Of a stretch of 64,000 nucleotides of DNA, positions 54,210 through 63,972 are shown one piece after another. This stretch comes from Roseobacter fucihabitans. GTDB lineage: Bacteria > Pseudomonadota > Alphaproteobacteria > Rhodobacterales > Rhodobacteraceae. The notes beneath the pieces were generated by a model, which ran no database searches, was not told the DNA's origin, and saw only the letters and a list, made by a program, of their open reading frames with translations. Position numbers and translations under genes: made by a program. The stretch spans positions 1,828,501 to 1,892,500 of the forward strand of contig NZ_CP143423.1 of NCBI RefSeq assembly GCF_014337925.2, in the 5' to 3' direction. Every line of letters starts with the position of its first letter. The stretch's first letter is position 1.

Positions 54210-55247
54210 TCAGATAATTTCATCTTCGTCAAACAGGGGATCGGTTTCCAGCTGAGTCGCGAGATCCTCGACTGTATCCTCTGAAACGCGCGGACTCAGC
54301 GCGGCAAGATGGAACACCGCGTCCCCCTCGTTGACCACAGGCAGGATGGCGCGCCCGATCAGGATGCCCGGCGATGGGGCCAGCAGATCGGTTTCCTTGC
54401 CGCCGAAGGGATCGGACACCGTCGCCAGAACATCATCCGTCTCAACGGTTTCGCCCTCGGCGCGGAATGTGCGCAACAGCCCACCCGCCGGGGCGCGCAA
54501 CCAGGTGGAGGATTTACAATAATAGGGTTCAACCTTGGCTTTGGCGATGCCTTTGGCTGGGATCATATCAAGACTACGCATCACGCGCAGAATGCCCATG
54601 ACCCCGGCCCGCACCGCCATTTCGTCAAAGCGCAGACCTTCGCCCGCTTCATAGAGCAGTACGGGCGTGCCGCGCGCTGCTGCTTCGCCGCGTAAAGAGC
54701 CCTCGCGCAGCGGCGAGGTCAAAACAACCGGCGCGCCAAAAGCGGCGGCCATTTTCCGGGTCACGGCATCACCTGGTGAAACCCGGATCTGGGGCAGGTT
54801 GGTGCGGTGGATGGCGGCGGAGTGCAGGTCAACCCCGACATCACAGCGCAGCACCACCTCATTGAGGAAGATATGCGCGAGACGCGCGCCTAAAGACCCC
54901 GAAGGATGACCGGGAAAACAGCGGTTCAAATCACGCCGATCCGGCAGATACCGCGAGCGGTTGAGGAACCCAAATGAATTCACAACCGGGATGACCAACA
55001 AGGTGCCCCGCAGCGTCTTGAGTTGGGGCGCGCGCAACAGCCGCCGCACGATTTCCACACCGATGACCTCATCGCCGTGCACGGCAGCGGAGACAAAAAG
55101 CGTCGGCCCCACGCGTTTGCCATGATGCACCTGCACCGACAGATTGACAGGCGTGTGATCCGGCATTGTCGATACGGGCAGGTGCACGGTCTCACTGCTG
55201 CCGCGCGCGATCCGTTTGCCTGCGATTTCAAACGGGGCGTTGGGCAT
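54210..55247 (-). CDS. Succinylglutamate desuccinylase/aspartoacylase-family zinc hydrolase
   Basis: 345 residues of the M14-like AstE/AspA family. Zinc ligands: HGDEVIGVE (first His and Glu) and DLHSAAIHRTNLPQ (second His region). The catalytic Glu is probably in LLYEAGEGLRFDE. A C-terminal beta domain follows (APAGGLLRTFRAEGETVETDDVLATV). Family members hydrolyse N-acyl amino acids; the substrate here is unknown. It starts 3 bases after trpE on the same strand, so it is coexpressed with tryptophan synthesis. Confidence 0.85.
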   Translation of the reverse strand: MPNAPFEIAGKRIARGSSETVHLPVSTMPDHTPVNLSVQVHHGKRVGPTLFVSAAVHGDEVIGVEIVRRLLRAPQLKTLRGTLLVIPVVNSFGFLNRSRYLPDRRDLNRCFPGHPSGSLGARLAHIFLNEVVLRCDVGVDLHSAAIHRTNLPQIRVSPGDAVTRKMAAAFGAPVVLTSPLREGSLRGEAAARGTPVLLYEAGEGLRFDEMAVRAGVMGILRVMRSLDMIPAKGIAKAKVEPYYCKSSTWLRAPAGGLLRTFRAEGETVETDDVLATVSDPFGGKETDLLAPSPGILIGRAILPVVNEGDAVFHLAALSPRVSEDTVEDLATQLETDPLFDEDEII

Positions 55248-55250
55248 GGA

Positions 55251-56762
55251 TCAGTCGTTCCCTTGTCCGGAAAAACGCGCCGCATCTGCCGCCGCGCGCC
55301 TGATCGCGTTGGATTTATGCACGGTTTCCTGGAATTCCGCCTCAGGGTCGCTGTCATAGACAACGCCGCCGCCCGCTTGAATATAGAGTTTTTGGTCCTG
55401 AACCACCGCGGTGCGCAGCGCGATACACATATCCATATCGCCCCCCGCGCTGAAATAGCCGACACCGCCGCCGTAAACGCCGCGCTTTTCCGGCTCCAAC
55501 TCGTCGATGATCTGCATCGCGCGCACCTTTGGCGCACCCGATACGGTGCCTGCGGGCATGCCGGCGAAAAACGCATCGAGCGCGTCTTTGTCGTCGTGCA
55601 ATTCGCCCACAACATTGGAGACGATGTGCATGACGTGGCTGTAGCGTTCGACGATGAATTCTTCGGTCGGGCGCACGGTGCCGATCTTGGCGACCCGGCC
55701 CACGTCATTACGCCCCAGATCGAGCAGCATCAGATGTTCGGCCAACTCTTTCTGATCGGCAAGCAGATCCGCCTCCAAAGCGTCGTCCTCTTGGGGCGTT
55801 GCACCGCGCGGCCGCGTGCCTGCGATGGGTCGGATCGTGACCTCACTGCCAAAGACCCGCACCAGGATTTCCGGGCTGGCCCCGATGACCTGAAAGCCGC
55901 CGAAGTTGAAATAGAACATGAAGGGCGAGGGGTTCGTGCGCCGCAAACTGCGATAAAGCGCGAAAGGGTCCTGTTTGAAATCCTGTGTCCAGCGTTGCGC
56001 CGGGACCACCTGAAAAATATCGCCCGCACGGATGTAGTCGCGCGCCGTTTCGACCGCCGCCTTATACCCTTCATGCGTGAAATTGCTGACCGGTTCGCCG
56101 GGGGCGTCTGCGTCGCCAAGGTTTCGCGTGGCCATCGGCATGGCGCGTTCCAGATCGCGCACCGCATCCATGACGCGTTCGGCGGCCTGTGCATAGGCGG
56201 CGCGCGCCGATTGCCCCTCCGCGACCCAGGCGGGGGACACCACGGTGACTTCGCCTTTGACCCCGTCCAGCACCGCCACCACGGAGGGGCGCAGCATCAC
56301 CGCATCGGGCAGGCCGAGCGGGTCGGGGTTGATGTCGGGCAGGTGCTCCACCAGGCGCACCATGTCATAGCCGAGATACCCGAACAGGCCCGCCGCCGCC
56401 TGCGGCAGATCATCGGGTAACGCGATCTTGCTCTCGGCCAGAAGCGCGCGCAGGTTGTCCAGCGGATTGCCTTCTTGGTGCGTAAACGCCTCCCCATCAT
56501 AGCGGGCGGCGCGGTTGATCTCGCTGCGTTCGCCGTTACAGCGCCAGATCAGGTCGGGCTTCATGCCGATGATGGAATAGCGCCCCCGCACTTCACCACC
56601 GGTCACGGATTCCAGCACGAAGGCGTTTTCGCAGGCCCCGGTGAGCTTCAGCATCAACGACACAGGCGTGTCCAGATCCGCGGCCAGCCGTGTATAGACG
56701 ATCTGGTTGCGTCCCGCGCCATAGGCGTCTTCAAAGGCGTCAAATTGCGGTGTGAGCGCCAT
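55251..56762 (-). CDS. trpE: Anthranilate synthase component I
   Basis: 503 residues. Chorismate-binding core: FQVVPAQRWTQDF, RNPSPFMFY-like NPSPFMFYFNFGGFQVIGASPEILVRV, RPIAGTRPRG, LLDLGRNDVGRVAKIG, and AGMPAGTVSGAPKVRAM. N-terminal tryptophan-feedback region has LESVTGGEVRGRYS. It makes anthranilate with TrpG, which is encoded 3 kb away in a separate unit. It starts 3 bases after the PpiD-like gene. Confidence 0.96.
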   Translation of the reverse strand: MALTPQFDAFEDAYGAGRNQIVYTRLAADLDTPVSLMLKLTGACENAFVLESVTGGEVRGRYSIIGMKPDLIWRCNGERSEINRAARYDGEAFTHQEGNPLDNLRALLAESKIALPDDLPQAAAGLFGYLGYDMVRLVEHLPDINPDPLGLPDAVMLRPSVVAVLDGVKGEVTVVSPAWVAEGQSARAAYAQAAERVMDAVRDLERAMPMATRNLGDADAPGEPVSNFTHEGYKAAVETARDYIRAGDIFQVVPAQRWTQDFKQDPFALYRSLRRTNPSPFMFYFNFGGFQVIGASPEILVRVFGSEVTIRPIAGTRPRGATPQEDDALEADLLADQKELAEHLMLLDLGRNDVGRVAKIGTVRPTEEFIVERYSHVMHIVSNVVGELHDDKDALDAFFAGMPAGTVSGAPKVRAMQIIDELEPEKRGVYGGGVGYFSAGGDMDMCIALRTAVVQDQKLYIQAGGGVVYDSDPEAEFQETVHKSNAIRRAAADAARFSGQGND

Positions 56763-56765
56763 GGA

Positions 56766-58607
56766 TCAGGGGAAATTCACATGCACGGCCTGCAAGGCCA
56801 GCGGGTTGATCTGAGGATTGGCGCGCAGGGTCACATCCCCGTTATAGATTTCAAAAATATCCTGTGCCAGCGCTTGCCCTGCCTGTTGCGCCAGCTGCGT
56901 GCGCAGGGCGGCGGTGTCTTCTGTCTCTTCGGGCGCGGCAATGCCGTCCAGTCTCACCACCACGATGGCGGCCTGATCCTCCAGAACCGCGACGTCGGCG
57001 AGGTTCATATCAAACACATCCGACATGAAACCGGGCGGGGTGCCCATGACGAAACTGCTGCGCAAGAGGTTCTCTTCGCGCACCGCGTCAAGGCCCAGTT
57101 CCGCAAAATCCGTTCCCTCCCGCAATTGCGGCAGTTGCGCGTCAACCTGCGCCGCCAGGGCGGCCGCGACTTCAGCGGATTGCCAATGCGCCAGCACGTC
57201 CTCGCGCACCTCTTCAAAGGGGGCGGGACGGGGCGGCAGAACCGCATCAAGGCGCAGGGCGAAAAGCCCGCCGTCATCCAGTTGTTCGATCTCGGGGAAA
57301 TCTTCGACCGTCACGGCAAAGGCCGCGCGGCGGAAGGCTTCATAGGCGGCGATGTCATCCGTGCTCTGCGCGCTCCAGTCGATGGTGCCCAAAAGCATAT
57401 CGCTGTCCGTGGCGAGCTCTTCGAGTGTGGCCCCCCCCGCGAGCAGATCGTCCAGATTTTCGGCCTGCGCCTCGACCAGGCGGCGGGCGCGATCGGCGGC
57501 GATCGCAGGGCGCAGGATAGGTTGCGCCTCCTCAAAGGGAATGAACAGCGCAGGCAGCACCGCATTCACACGAAATAAGGCAGGTCCAAGCGTGCTGGGC
57601 AACGGCCCGACAATCGCGCCGACCTGTGCGGCAAATACCTCTGCCCCGGCTTGCGCCAATTCGGCTTCGCTCACATCACCCAGATCGATATCTGCCAGCT
57701 CCAGCCCGCGCGCCTCAACGAGGCTTTCAAAACGCGCACCGGCATCCAGTGTGGATTTGGCCTCACGCGCGGCGGCATCATCGAAATAGGCAAGCCGTTC
57801 GACCAGACGACGTTCGGGTTGGTCAAATTCGGCGCTGCGCTGCTCATAAGCCTCGCGCAGGTCGGCCTCGGCAATCTCGACCTCGTCGATCAACGCATCC
57901 GGTGTGAGTACGGCATAGGTGATCTTCTTAGTCTCGGGCAGGGTAAAGACGTCAACATTGTCGTCATAATGTGCGCGCAGCGTGGCATCATCCGGCGCAG
58001 GGATCGGCGCGACAAGATCGCTTTCCTCCAACCGGGTCCAGGTAAAGCTGCGCTGTTCGCCCACAAAATTCACCAGCGTATCGACATAGGCGTCGGGCAT
58101 GACAACACCGTTCAGGATCGCGCCCTGAATAAGGGTGCGCGCCACTTCTTCGCGCAGCTGGATTTCGAACTGCGCTTCGGTAATGCCATTCTGTTCCAGC
58201 GCAAAACGGTATCCGTCCCGGTCAAACGTACCATCCACACCCCGGAACGCGGATATTTCCAGAATGCGGTCGCGCAGGTTTTGATCGCCAATGGACAGGC
58301 CGATCTGCGCGGCTTCGTGATCGAGCGCACGGGTCGCAACGACGCGTTGCAGGACCGCGCGGTCCAGCCCGATTTGTTGCGCTTGCGCGAAGGGTAGGGG
58401 TTCGCCGGTCTGGCGCTGTACGGCCTGCATTTCTTGTTGCAACTGGCGCGCGTAATCATCGACGGCGACGGGCAGGTTGCCCACCGTGCCAATGGTGCGG
58501 ATGTTCCCTGACAGGTTGGTGGCCCCAAAGCCAGCCAGACCCAGAATAAGCAGACCCATCAGAATCCAGACGGCGGTTTTTGAAATGCTAGACGTGCCCT
58601 TGGCCAT
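56766..58607 (-). CDS. PpiD/SurA-like peptidyl-prolyl isomerase, membrane-anchored
   Basis: 613 residues from ATG 58607 (AAAGG upstream). A short basic N-terminus, one membrane helix (about 10-30), a SurA-N-type chaperone domain (about 35-220; QAQQIGLDRAVLQRVVATRALD), a parvulin-like domain in the middle (about 240-360) with weak conservation, and a helical C-terminus. PpiD-type foldases help outer-membrane and secreted proteins fold at the periplasmic face. Its parvulin domain may be inactive. It heads the ppiD-trpE-hydrolase run. Confidence 0.87.
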   Translation of the reverse strand: MAKGTSSISKTAVWILMGLLILGLAGFGATNLSGNIRTIGTVGNLPVAVDDYARQLQQEMQAVQRQTGEPLPFAQAQQIGLDRAVLQRVVATRALDHEAAQIGLSIGDQNLRDRILEISAFRGVDGTFDRDGYRFALEQNGITEAQFEIQLREEVARTLIQGAILNGVVMPDAYVDTLVNFVGEQRSFTWTRLEESDLVAPIPAPDDATLRAHYDDNVDVFTLPETKKITYAVLTPDALIDEVEIAEADLREAYEQRSAEFDQPERRLVERLAYFDDAAAREAKSTLDAGARFESLVEARGLELADIDLGDVSEAELAQAGAEVFAAQVGAIVGPLPSTLGPALFRVNAVLPALFIPFEEAQPILRPAIAADRARRLVEAQAENLDDLLAGGATLEELATDSDMLLGTIDWSAQSTDDIAAYEAFRRAAFAVTVEDFPEIEQLDDGGLFALRLDAVLPPRPAPFEEVREDVLAHWQSAEVAAALAAQVDAQLPQLREGTDFAELGLDAVREENLLRSSFVMGTPPGFMSDVFDMNLADVAVLEDQAAIVVVRLDGIAAPEETEDTAALRTQLAQQAGQALAQDIFEIYNGDVTLRANPQINPLALQAVHVNFP

Positions 58608-58685
58608 AATCACCCTTTGCGCGCGCGGCGCTTGTCACAATTTGGCCTTCTGTCTATGCGCCCGCGCGCCGGGGGGCAAGGGGGC

Positions 58686-59867
58686 TCAGGGGCTTGTGTG
58701 CATCGCAATCAGACGCTCAAAGAGCACCTCAATGCCGCTAGTGTCCAGATTGGCAAAAGCGATGCGCAGCTGTTGCGTGCCATCAGGATCGATTTGAGGG
58801 CAAAACATCGTCCCCGGCAGGCACAGGATGCTCTGATCGCGCACCAGTTTGGGGGCAAGATCCGCCGAACTTATGGCAAACGGATGCGCCATATAGGCAA
58901 AATACGCGCCCGATCCCAGGAGACTCCAGCCCTGCGCGGCCAACCGGTGAAACCCGCTCTCAATGGCGCCGCGCCGCGTCAGTATTTCGTTGCGTTCCCC
59001 GGCGAGCCACTGCGCCAGGTTCTGCATCCCCCAAAGGGCCGCATGCTGGCCGATCTGGCCAGGACAGATGGCGACGGTGTCGAGGAATTTCTCGACCTCT
59101 GCGAGCCGGGCGGGCGCGGTCACGATGGCCCCGACACGGTGCCCGGTCAGCCGATATGCCTTGGAAAAGGAATAAAGGTGGATCAGCGTGTCATCCCAGT
59201 CAGGGTCCATGAACAGCCCGTGCGGTGCACCCGTTTGGCTATGAAAATCGCGGTAGGTTTCGTCAAGGATCAGCGCAATGCCATTGCGTCGCGCCAGATC
59301 AAAGAAGGCCTGTAAAAGCTCCGCCGGATATTCCACGCCAGCGGGGTTGTTGGGGGACACAAGCGCAATGGCGCGGGTGCGCGGTGTGATCAAGGCCTGC
59401 GCAGCCTCCGGGTCGGGCAGCAGGGCGGCGTCGGTTTTCAGCGCCACGGCTGTCACGCCGGACATGTCGAGCCACATCTTGTGGTTGAAATACCAGGGCG
59501 TCGGCAGGATGACCTCATCGCCCTCACCGCACAGAGTCGCAATCGCCGCGGCAAAAGCCTGATTGCACCCGGATGTGATCGCGACATGGGATGTGTTAAT
59601 GGTGCCGCCGTAGATGCGTGTGCTCTGCGCCGCCAGTTCCGCGCGCAACGCAGGCAGGCCCAGCACCGGCCCATAAAGATGCGCGTCATCGCGGCTCAGC
59701 GCGACATCGGCCATGACCTGACGCAGCGCATCGGGTGGCGGCTCAACGGGGGCGGCCTGGCTGACGTTGATCAAGGGCCGCTGCGCAGGGAACGCCATCC
59801 CCTCAAGCCAACGACGTGCTTGCATGACCGGCGGGGCAAAGGTTGCCGCAGTTCTGACAATGCTCAT
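58686..59867 (-). CDS. PLP-dependent aminotransferase, class I/II
   Basis: 393 residues from ATG 59867 (GGAG 8 nt upstream). PLP lysine K236 in YSFSKAYRLTGHRVG; SPNNPAGVEYP and DETYRDF motifs; C-terminal arginine in QLRIAFANLD. Belongs to the aspartate/aromatic aminotransferase fold; the amino donor and acceptor are not clear. It lies 78 bases before the PpiD-like gene on the same strand. Confidence 0.88.
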   Translation of the reverse strand: MSIVRTAATFAPPVMQARRWLEGMAFPAQRPLINVSQAAPVEPPPDALRQVMADVALSRDDAHLYGPVLGLPALRAELAAQSTRIYGGTINTSHVAITSGCNQAFAAAIATLCGEGDEVILPTPWYFNHKMWLDMSGVTAVALKTDAALLPDPEAAQALITPRTRAIALVSPNNPAGVEYPAELLQAFFDLARRNGIALILDETYRDFHSQTGAPHGLFMDPDWDDTLIHLYSFSKAYRLTGHRVGAIVTAPARLAEVEKFLDTVAICPGQIGQHAALWGMQNLAQWLAGERNEILTRRGAIESGFHRLAAQGWSLLGSGAYFAYMAHPFAISSADLAPKLVRDQSILCLPGTMFCPQIDPDGTQQLRIAFANLDTSGIEVLFERLIAMHTSP

Positions 59868-59957
59868 CAACTCACTCCACGCCACGCCGCCACCGCGGGG
59901 CCTCATTTCTTTTGGCCTCAAATACTCCCGCCGGAGGCATCCGACGGTGCCAACAGA

Positions 59958-60485
59958 TCAATCGGTGCCGCGGTAAGGTTCGACATATTGCAGCGCCATG
60001 TCCCAGGGGAAAAAGATCCAGGTATCCTGGCTGACCCCGGTGATGAAAGTATCGACCTGCGGCTCGCCCTGCGGTTTGGCATAGACGGTAGCGAAATGCG
60101 CCTTGGGATATTGCGCGCGCACCAGTTCCAGCGTCTTGCCGCTGTCCACCAGATCATCGACGATCAATATGCCAGTGCCGTCGCCCATCATCTCCTGGTT
60201 CGGGGCTTTCAGCACCTCGGCGTCACGGCGCTCGTCTGCCTTGCCGCCGCCGGAATGGTAGGAGACGACCGAAATCGTATCGACCGTGCGAATATCAAGC
60301 TCGCGCGCCACGATCATCGCCGGGGCCATGCCGCCGCGCGTGATCGCCACGACCGCGCGCCAGCCGCCATCATCCGGCCCCTGCCCGTCGAGCCGCCATG
60401 CCAGCGCCCGGCTGTCGCGGTGGATTTGGTCCCAACTGATGTGAAAGCCTTTTTCATGGGGCAGGCGGCTTGGATCTTTGCTCAT
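59958..60485 (-). CDS. gpt: Xanthine-guanine phosphoribosyltransferase
   Basis: 175 residues from ATG 60485 (AAAGGA upstream). PRPP motif [18 protein letters not shown] and the [15 protein letters not shown]-terminus typical of Gpt. It salvages xanthine and guanine using PRPP. Starts one base after the lysE stop on the same strand. Confidence 0.92.
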   Translation of the reverse strand: MSKDPSRLPHEKGFHISWDQIHRDSRALAWRLDGQGPDDGGWRAVVAITRGGMAPAMIVARELDIRTVDTISVVSYHSGGGKADERRDAEVLKAPNQEMMGDGTGILIVDDLVDSGKTLELVRAQYPKAHFATVYAKPQGEPQVDTFITGVSQDTWIFFPWDMALQYVEPYRGTD

Positions 60486-60486
60486 T

Positions 60487-61092
60487 TCAGGTCCTTTCAA
60501 CAAGCAGACGCAGCCCCAGAGCCCCCAGAAGGGTCGCGGCGATACGATCAAGAATGGGTTTGGCGTTCAGATATCCGCGCCGGGCGGGTGCACTGGACAG
60601 TAAAACGGCGAAGAGGCCATAGAAAACCACTTCGAGGGCAAGGTGATTGGCCACGATCAATGTGATTTCCATAGCGTTCAGACCTTGGGGGAACACCACA
60701 AGGATCACGGCAGCGGCAAAGAGCATGGATTTCGGATTGCCGATATTGACCAGCAAGCCGGAGAGCAAGGCGCGTCCCTTGGGGCGGTCGATCTCGCCCA
60801 CCGGGTCGCGCGCATGACGCCAGGTCTGCACGGCGATCCAGATCAGATAAAGCGCCCCGGTGATTTTCAGCAGCGTATAGGCCCAGGGGAAGAGCGCGAA
60901 CAGGCTCTCAAGCCCCAGCAGCGCCGCCAAAGTCCAGCCAGCGGCGGCCAGCCCAAGACCAAGCCCCGTGGCAAAACCCGCAGCGCGCCCAGAGGCCACA
61001 CAGGTCTTGATGAAATAGAGCAGTGCCGCACCCGGACTTGCAATGGCCGCCATAAGCACGAGGTTGAAAGCGATCAGGCTCTCGACGCTCAC
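60487..61092 (-). CDS. LysE/RhtB-family amino-acid exporter
   Basis: 201 residues with about six membrane helices. Typical start [39 protein letters not shown] and [15 protein letters not shown]. Exports amino acids such as lysine, threonine or homoserine; substrate not predictable. Three bases separate it from fabI upstream and one from gpt downstream, so fabI-lysE-gpt is an operon. Confidence 0.9.
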   Translation of the reverse strand: MSVESLIAFNLVLMAAIASPGAALLYFIKTCVASGRAAGFATGLGLGLAAAGWTLAALLGLESLFALFPWAYTLLKITGALYLIWIAVQTWRHARDPVGEIDRPKGRALLSGLLVNIGNPKSMLFAAAVILVVFPQGLNAMEITLIVANHLALEVVFYGLFAVLLSSAPARRGYLNAKPILDRIAATLLGALGLRLLVERT

Positions 61093-61095
61093 GGT

Positions 61096-61902
61096 TTATG
61101 CCTTGCTCATATCTGGCGCGTCGACCGCCTTCATCCCCACCACGTGATAGCCCGCATCCACATGCAGGTTTTCGCCCGTGGTGCCGGAGCCGAGATCGGA
61201 GAGCAGGAAGAGCGCGGCCTTGCCCACGTCCTCGGTGGTGACGTTGCGGCGCAGGGGTGAATTATATTCGTTCCACTTCATGATGTAGCGGAAATCCCCG
61301 ATACCCGAAGCCGCCAGCGTCTTGATCGGGCCAGCGGAGATGGCGTTCACGCGGATGCCGTCCTTGCCCAAATCCTCAGCCAGATATTGCACCGAGGCCT
61401 CCAAGGCGGCCTTGGCAACCCCCATCACATTATAATGCGGCATGACTTTTTCCGCGCCATAGTAGGTGAGGGTCAGGCAGGAGCCACCCTCAGACATCAT
61501 CTTTTCCGCGCGCTGCACAACAGCCGTGAAAGAATAGACCGAAATATCCATGGAGAGCGCGAAATTGCCGCGGCTCGTGTCCACATAACGCCCGCGCAAT
61601 TCGTTCTTGTCCGAAAACCCGATCGCATGCACGATGAAATCGAGGGTGCCCCAGCGCTCCTTGAGGCTCTCAAACAGCGCATCCAGAGAGGCCTCATCGC
61701 CCACATCACAGGGCAGGACGATATCGCTGCCCAATTGCGCCGCGAGCGGCCCGACACGCTTTTTCAAAGCATCCCCCTGATAGGAAAACGCAAGCTTCGC
61801 GCCCGCGTCCGCACAGGTTTTGGCGATCCCCCAGGCAATGGATTTATCGTTGGCAAGGCCCATGATGAGGCCGCGCTTGCCTGCCAGAAGATCGTTTCCC
61901 AT
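61096..61902 (-). CDS. fabI: Enoyl-[acyl-carrier-protein] reductase (NADH), FabI type
   Basis: 268 residues from ATG 61902 (GAGGGA upstream). Short-chain-dehydrogenase fold with GLIMGLANDKSIAWGIAK for NAD binding and catalytic Y147, Y157 and K164 in TLTYYGAEKVMPHYNVMGVAK. It performs the last reduction of each fatty-acid elongation cycle and is the triclosan target. First gene of fabI-lysE-gpt. Divergent from pdxH. Confidence 0.94.
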   Translation of the reverse strand: MGNDLLAGKRGLIMGLANDKSIAWGIAKTCADAGAKLAFSYQGDALKKRVGPLAAQLGSDIVLPCDVGDEASLDALFESLKERWGTLDFIVHAIGFSDKNELRGRYVDTSRGNFALSMDISVYSFTAVVQRAEKMMSEGGSCLTLTYYGAEKVMPHYNVMGVAKAALEASVQYLAEDLGKDGIRVNAISAGPIKTLAASGIGDFRYIMKWNEYNSPLRRNVTTEDVGKAALFLLSDLGSGTTGENLHVDAGYHVVGMKAVDAPDMSKA

Positions 61903-62051
61903 GAAGGTCCCTCGGTTTGTTTCAGGTGTTTGTGTCTGGCAGACCTTTAGGCGATTGCGCAAGGTGCATCAAGGCTGGTTGGGTTGTGGACGGGATGGGC
62001 TTGACCTTTCGGATGGTTCGGCCATCTGGTAGCGCGATGTAGACGGAGGGT

Positions 62052-62660
62052 ATGATGGAAGAAAGAACCGGTAAATTTGCGGGCAATGACCCGTTCCAGA
62101 TCGCGCGTGATTGGCTGGCAGAAGCGGAGAAAAGCGAACCTAACGATCCCAATGCCATCGCGCTGAGCACGGTAGACGGTCAGGGGTTGCCGAACGTGCG
62201 CATGGTGCTGCTCAAGGATATCGAGGCGGATGCTTTTGTTTTTTATACCAATTACGAAAGCGCCAAGGCGGGCGAATTGGAAAGCGCGGGCAAGGCCGCC
62301 TTTGTAATGCATTGGAAATCCTTGCGCCGCCAGATCCGTGTGCGCGGGCTTGTGTCGCGCGAGGATGGGCCACCCGCTGATGCATATTACGCCTCGCGCT
62401 CTCTTAAAAGCCGCCTGGGTGCCTGGGCGTCGCGGCAATCGCGTCCGCTCTCAAGCCGGGCCGCCCTTCTGGCAGAAGTTGCCAAGGTAACGGCAAAACA
62501 TGGCCCCAACCCCAAGCGCCCCCCATTTTGGGGCGGCTTCAGACTCCAGCCGGTGGAGATCGAGTTTTGGGCGGATGGTGAGTTCCGTCTTCATGACCGA
62601 TTTCGTTGGCAGCGGGCGGGGTTACAGGACGACTGGTCGATTTCGCGGCTCAATCCCTGA
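62052..62660 (+). CDS. pdxH: Pyridoxamine 5'-phosphate oxidase
   Basis: About 202 residues; GGAGGG precedes the paired ATGs at 62052 and 62055. FMN-binding motifs [29 protein letters not shown] and [14 protein letters not shown]; the C-terminal [22 protein letters not shown] is diagnostic. It makes pyridoxal phosphate, the cofactor of the aminotransferase nearby. Confidence 0.95.
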   Translation: MMEERTGKFAGNDPFQIARDWLAEAEKSEPNDPNAIALSTVDGQGLPNVRMVLLKDIEADAFVFYTNYESAKAGELESAGKAAFVMHWKSLRRQIRVRGLVSREDGPPADAYYASRSLKSRLGAWASRQSRPLSSRAALLAEVAKVTAKHGPNPKRPPFWGGFRLQPVEIEFWADGEFRLHDRFRWQRAGLQDDWSISRLNP

Positions 62661-62900
62661 TTAAGGTCACACATCAAAGGGGAATTAAAAACAGTGTTTG
62701 TAAGCGCACACATTTATGTGCAAAGATTATAACTGTGTTGGAATGTCAGGTGTTTACCCCAAGAAATTAAACCCTGGCGGGTAAATGTGGTGTTTTTGAG
62801 GCGACAGTGTGCTTGTATTGGCCAATTTTGTTGCTTACCCGAAGGTATCGGTGCATTTTTTGTTTTAAAGTGAGAGAATGAAGTTATTTCGTCTGATACC
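62661..62900 (+). promoter_or_regulatory. AT-rich structured leader of the cold-shock gene
   Basis: 240 bases clearly more AT-rich than the rest. Two inverted repeats are exact: GCACA (62706-62710) / TGTGC (62717-62721), and TTTACCC (62753-62759) / GGGTAAA (62779-62785). A third related word, TTACCCG, follows near 62834. Long structured leaders are typical of cold-shock genes, where they act as thermosensors. No gene is seen and promoter boxes are ambiguous. Confidence 0.5.
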
Positions 62901-63473
62901 ATGTTAAATAAATTTACGGCGGCTGAAAGTTTGCGTGTGAGCGATACCGAAGATATATCCCCCCGCGTGTCAGGGTTGGTTAAGTGGTTTGATCCGGTGA
63001 AAGGGTTCGGCTTCGTCGTATCTGATGCGGGTGGTCCGGATATTTTGTTGCATGTTAACGTCTTGCGCAACTTTGGACAAAGTTCCGTGGCCGATGGCGC
63101 GCGCGTCGAACTTGAAGTTCAAAAAACCGACCGGGGTGTTCAGGCGACGCATGTGATCGCGTTGCAGCCGCCCGAAACGGGTGAATCGGTAGGGCTGTCG
63201 GATATCGCAGCGCTGGATCCGGCCACCGTTGCCGCCGCACCATTAGAACCGGCGCGGGTCAAATGGTTCGACAAAGGCAAGGGTTTTGGGTTTGCGAATG
63301 TCTTTGGGCGGCGCGACGATATTTTCCTGCATATGGAAGTGCTGCGCCGCTCGGGCCTGTCTGATCTGGCACCGGGCGAGGCGCTGGCCTTGCGCGTGAT
63401 CCAGGGCAAGCGCGGACACATGGCGGCCGAAGTATTTGCCTGGGAAGCCGCGCTGGATACTTCCGACGCATGA
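62901..63473 (+). CDS. Protein with two cold-shock domains
   Basis: 190 residues. Cold-shock domain 1 at about 23-88 (SGLVKWFDPVKGFGFVVSDAG) and domain 2 at about 117-182 (ARVKWFDKGKGFGFANVFGRRDDIFLHMEVL); both keep the RNP1-like KGFGF motif, while the RNP2-like motif is changed to DILLHVNV and DIFLHMEV. It binds single-stranded RNA or DNA, likely as an RNA chaperone. Double-domain forms of this length are common in alphaproteobacteria. No clear Shine-Dalgarno precedes the ATG (GAATGAAG about 22 nt away). Overlaps the next gene (ATGA). Confidence 0.88.
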   Translation: MLNKFTAAESLRVSDTEDISPRVSGLVKWFDPVKGFGFVVSDAGGPDILLHVNVLRNFGQSSVADGARVELEVQKTDRGVQATHVIALQPPETGESVGLSDIAALDPATVAAAPLEPARVKWFDKGKGFGFANVFGRRDDIFLHMEVLRRSGLSDLAPGEALALRVIQGKRGHMAAEVFAWEAALDTSDA

Positions 63474-63931
63474 TCCTGCGCGCGGCGGTTGTGTTTTGCG
63501 CTTTGGGGACCGCGGGTCTCGCGCAGACCTGTCGCGAGGATGCAGTTTTTCTCAAGGGCGACTGGGGGCAGGCGCGGTTTTCTGTCGAAATCGCCGATGA
63601 TGCCGCCGAGCGGGCGCAGGGCTTGATGCACCGCGCGTTCATGCCGAGCAGTTCGGGCATGTTATTCGTCTATGAACGCCCGCAGGCTTTGTCTTTCTGG
63701 ATGCGCAACACGCTCATCCCGCTCGATTTGTTGTTCTTGGATGCTTCGGGGACGGTCAAATCCATTCACCATTCCGCGCAGCCGCTGGATGACACACCGA
63801 TTCCCGGCGGGCGCGACCTGACCCATGTGCTGGAAATCAACGGCGGGCTCGCAAAAGCGATGGGAATTGTGCCCGGCACCGTGATGCGCCACCCAACATT
63901 TTCCGGTCTTGAGGCGGTTTGGCCCTGTTAG
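63470..63931 (+). CDS. DUF192-family exported protein
   Basis: 153 residues from an ATG overlapping the previous stop. Signal peptide (MILRAAVVFCALGTAGLAQ), then the DUF192 core AERAQGLMHRAFMPSSSGMLFVYERPQALSFWMRNTLIPLDLLFLD and VLEINGGLAKAMGI. The family is widespread and of unknown role. Linked to a cold-shock protein by overlap, an arrangement known from other Rhodobacterales. Confidence 0.88.
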   Translation: MILRAAVVFCALGTAGLAQTCREDAVFLKGDWGQARFSVEIADDAAERAQGLMHRAFMPSSSGMLFVYERPQALSFWMRNTLIPLDLLFLDASGTVKSIHHSAQPLDDTPIPGGRDLTHVLEINGGLAKAMGIVPGTVMRHPTFSGLEAVWPC

Positions 63932-63972
63932 GGCTTTTCAAACCCGCGCGCCCCGTCTAAAGAGTGCTTCGT

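Noticed and set aside
55023-56420. 465-residue plus-strand frame opposite trpE and its neighbour
   Set aside because: Antisense shadow; trpE motifs on the minus strand are complete.
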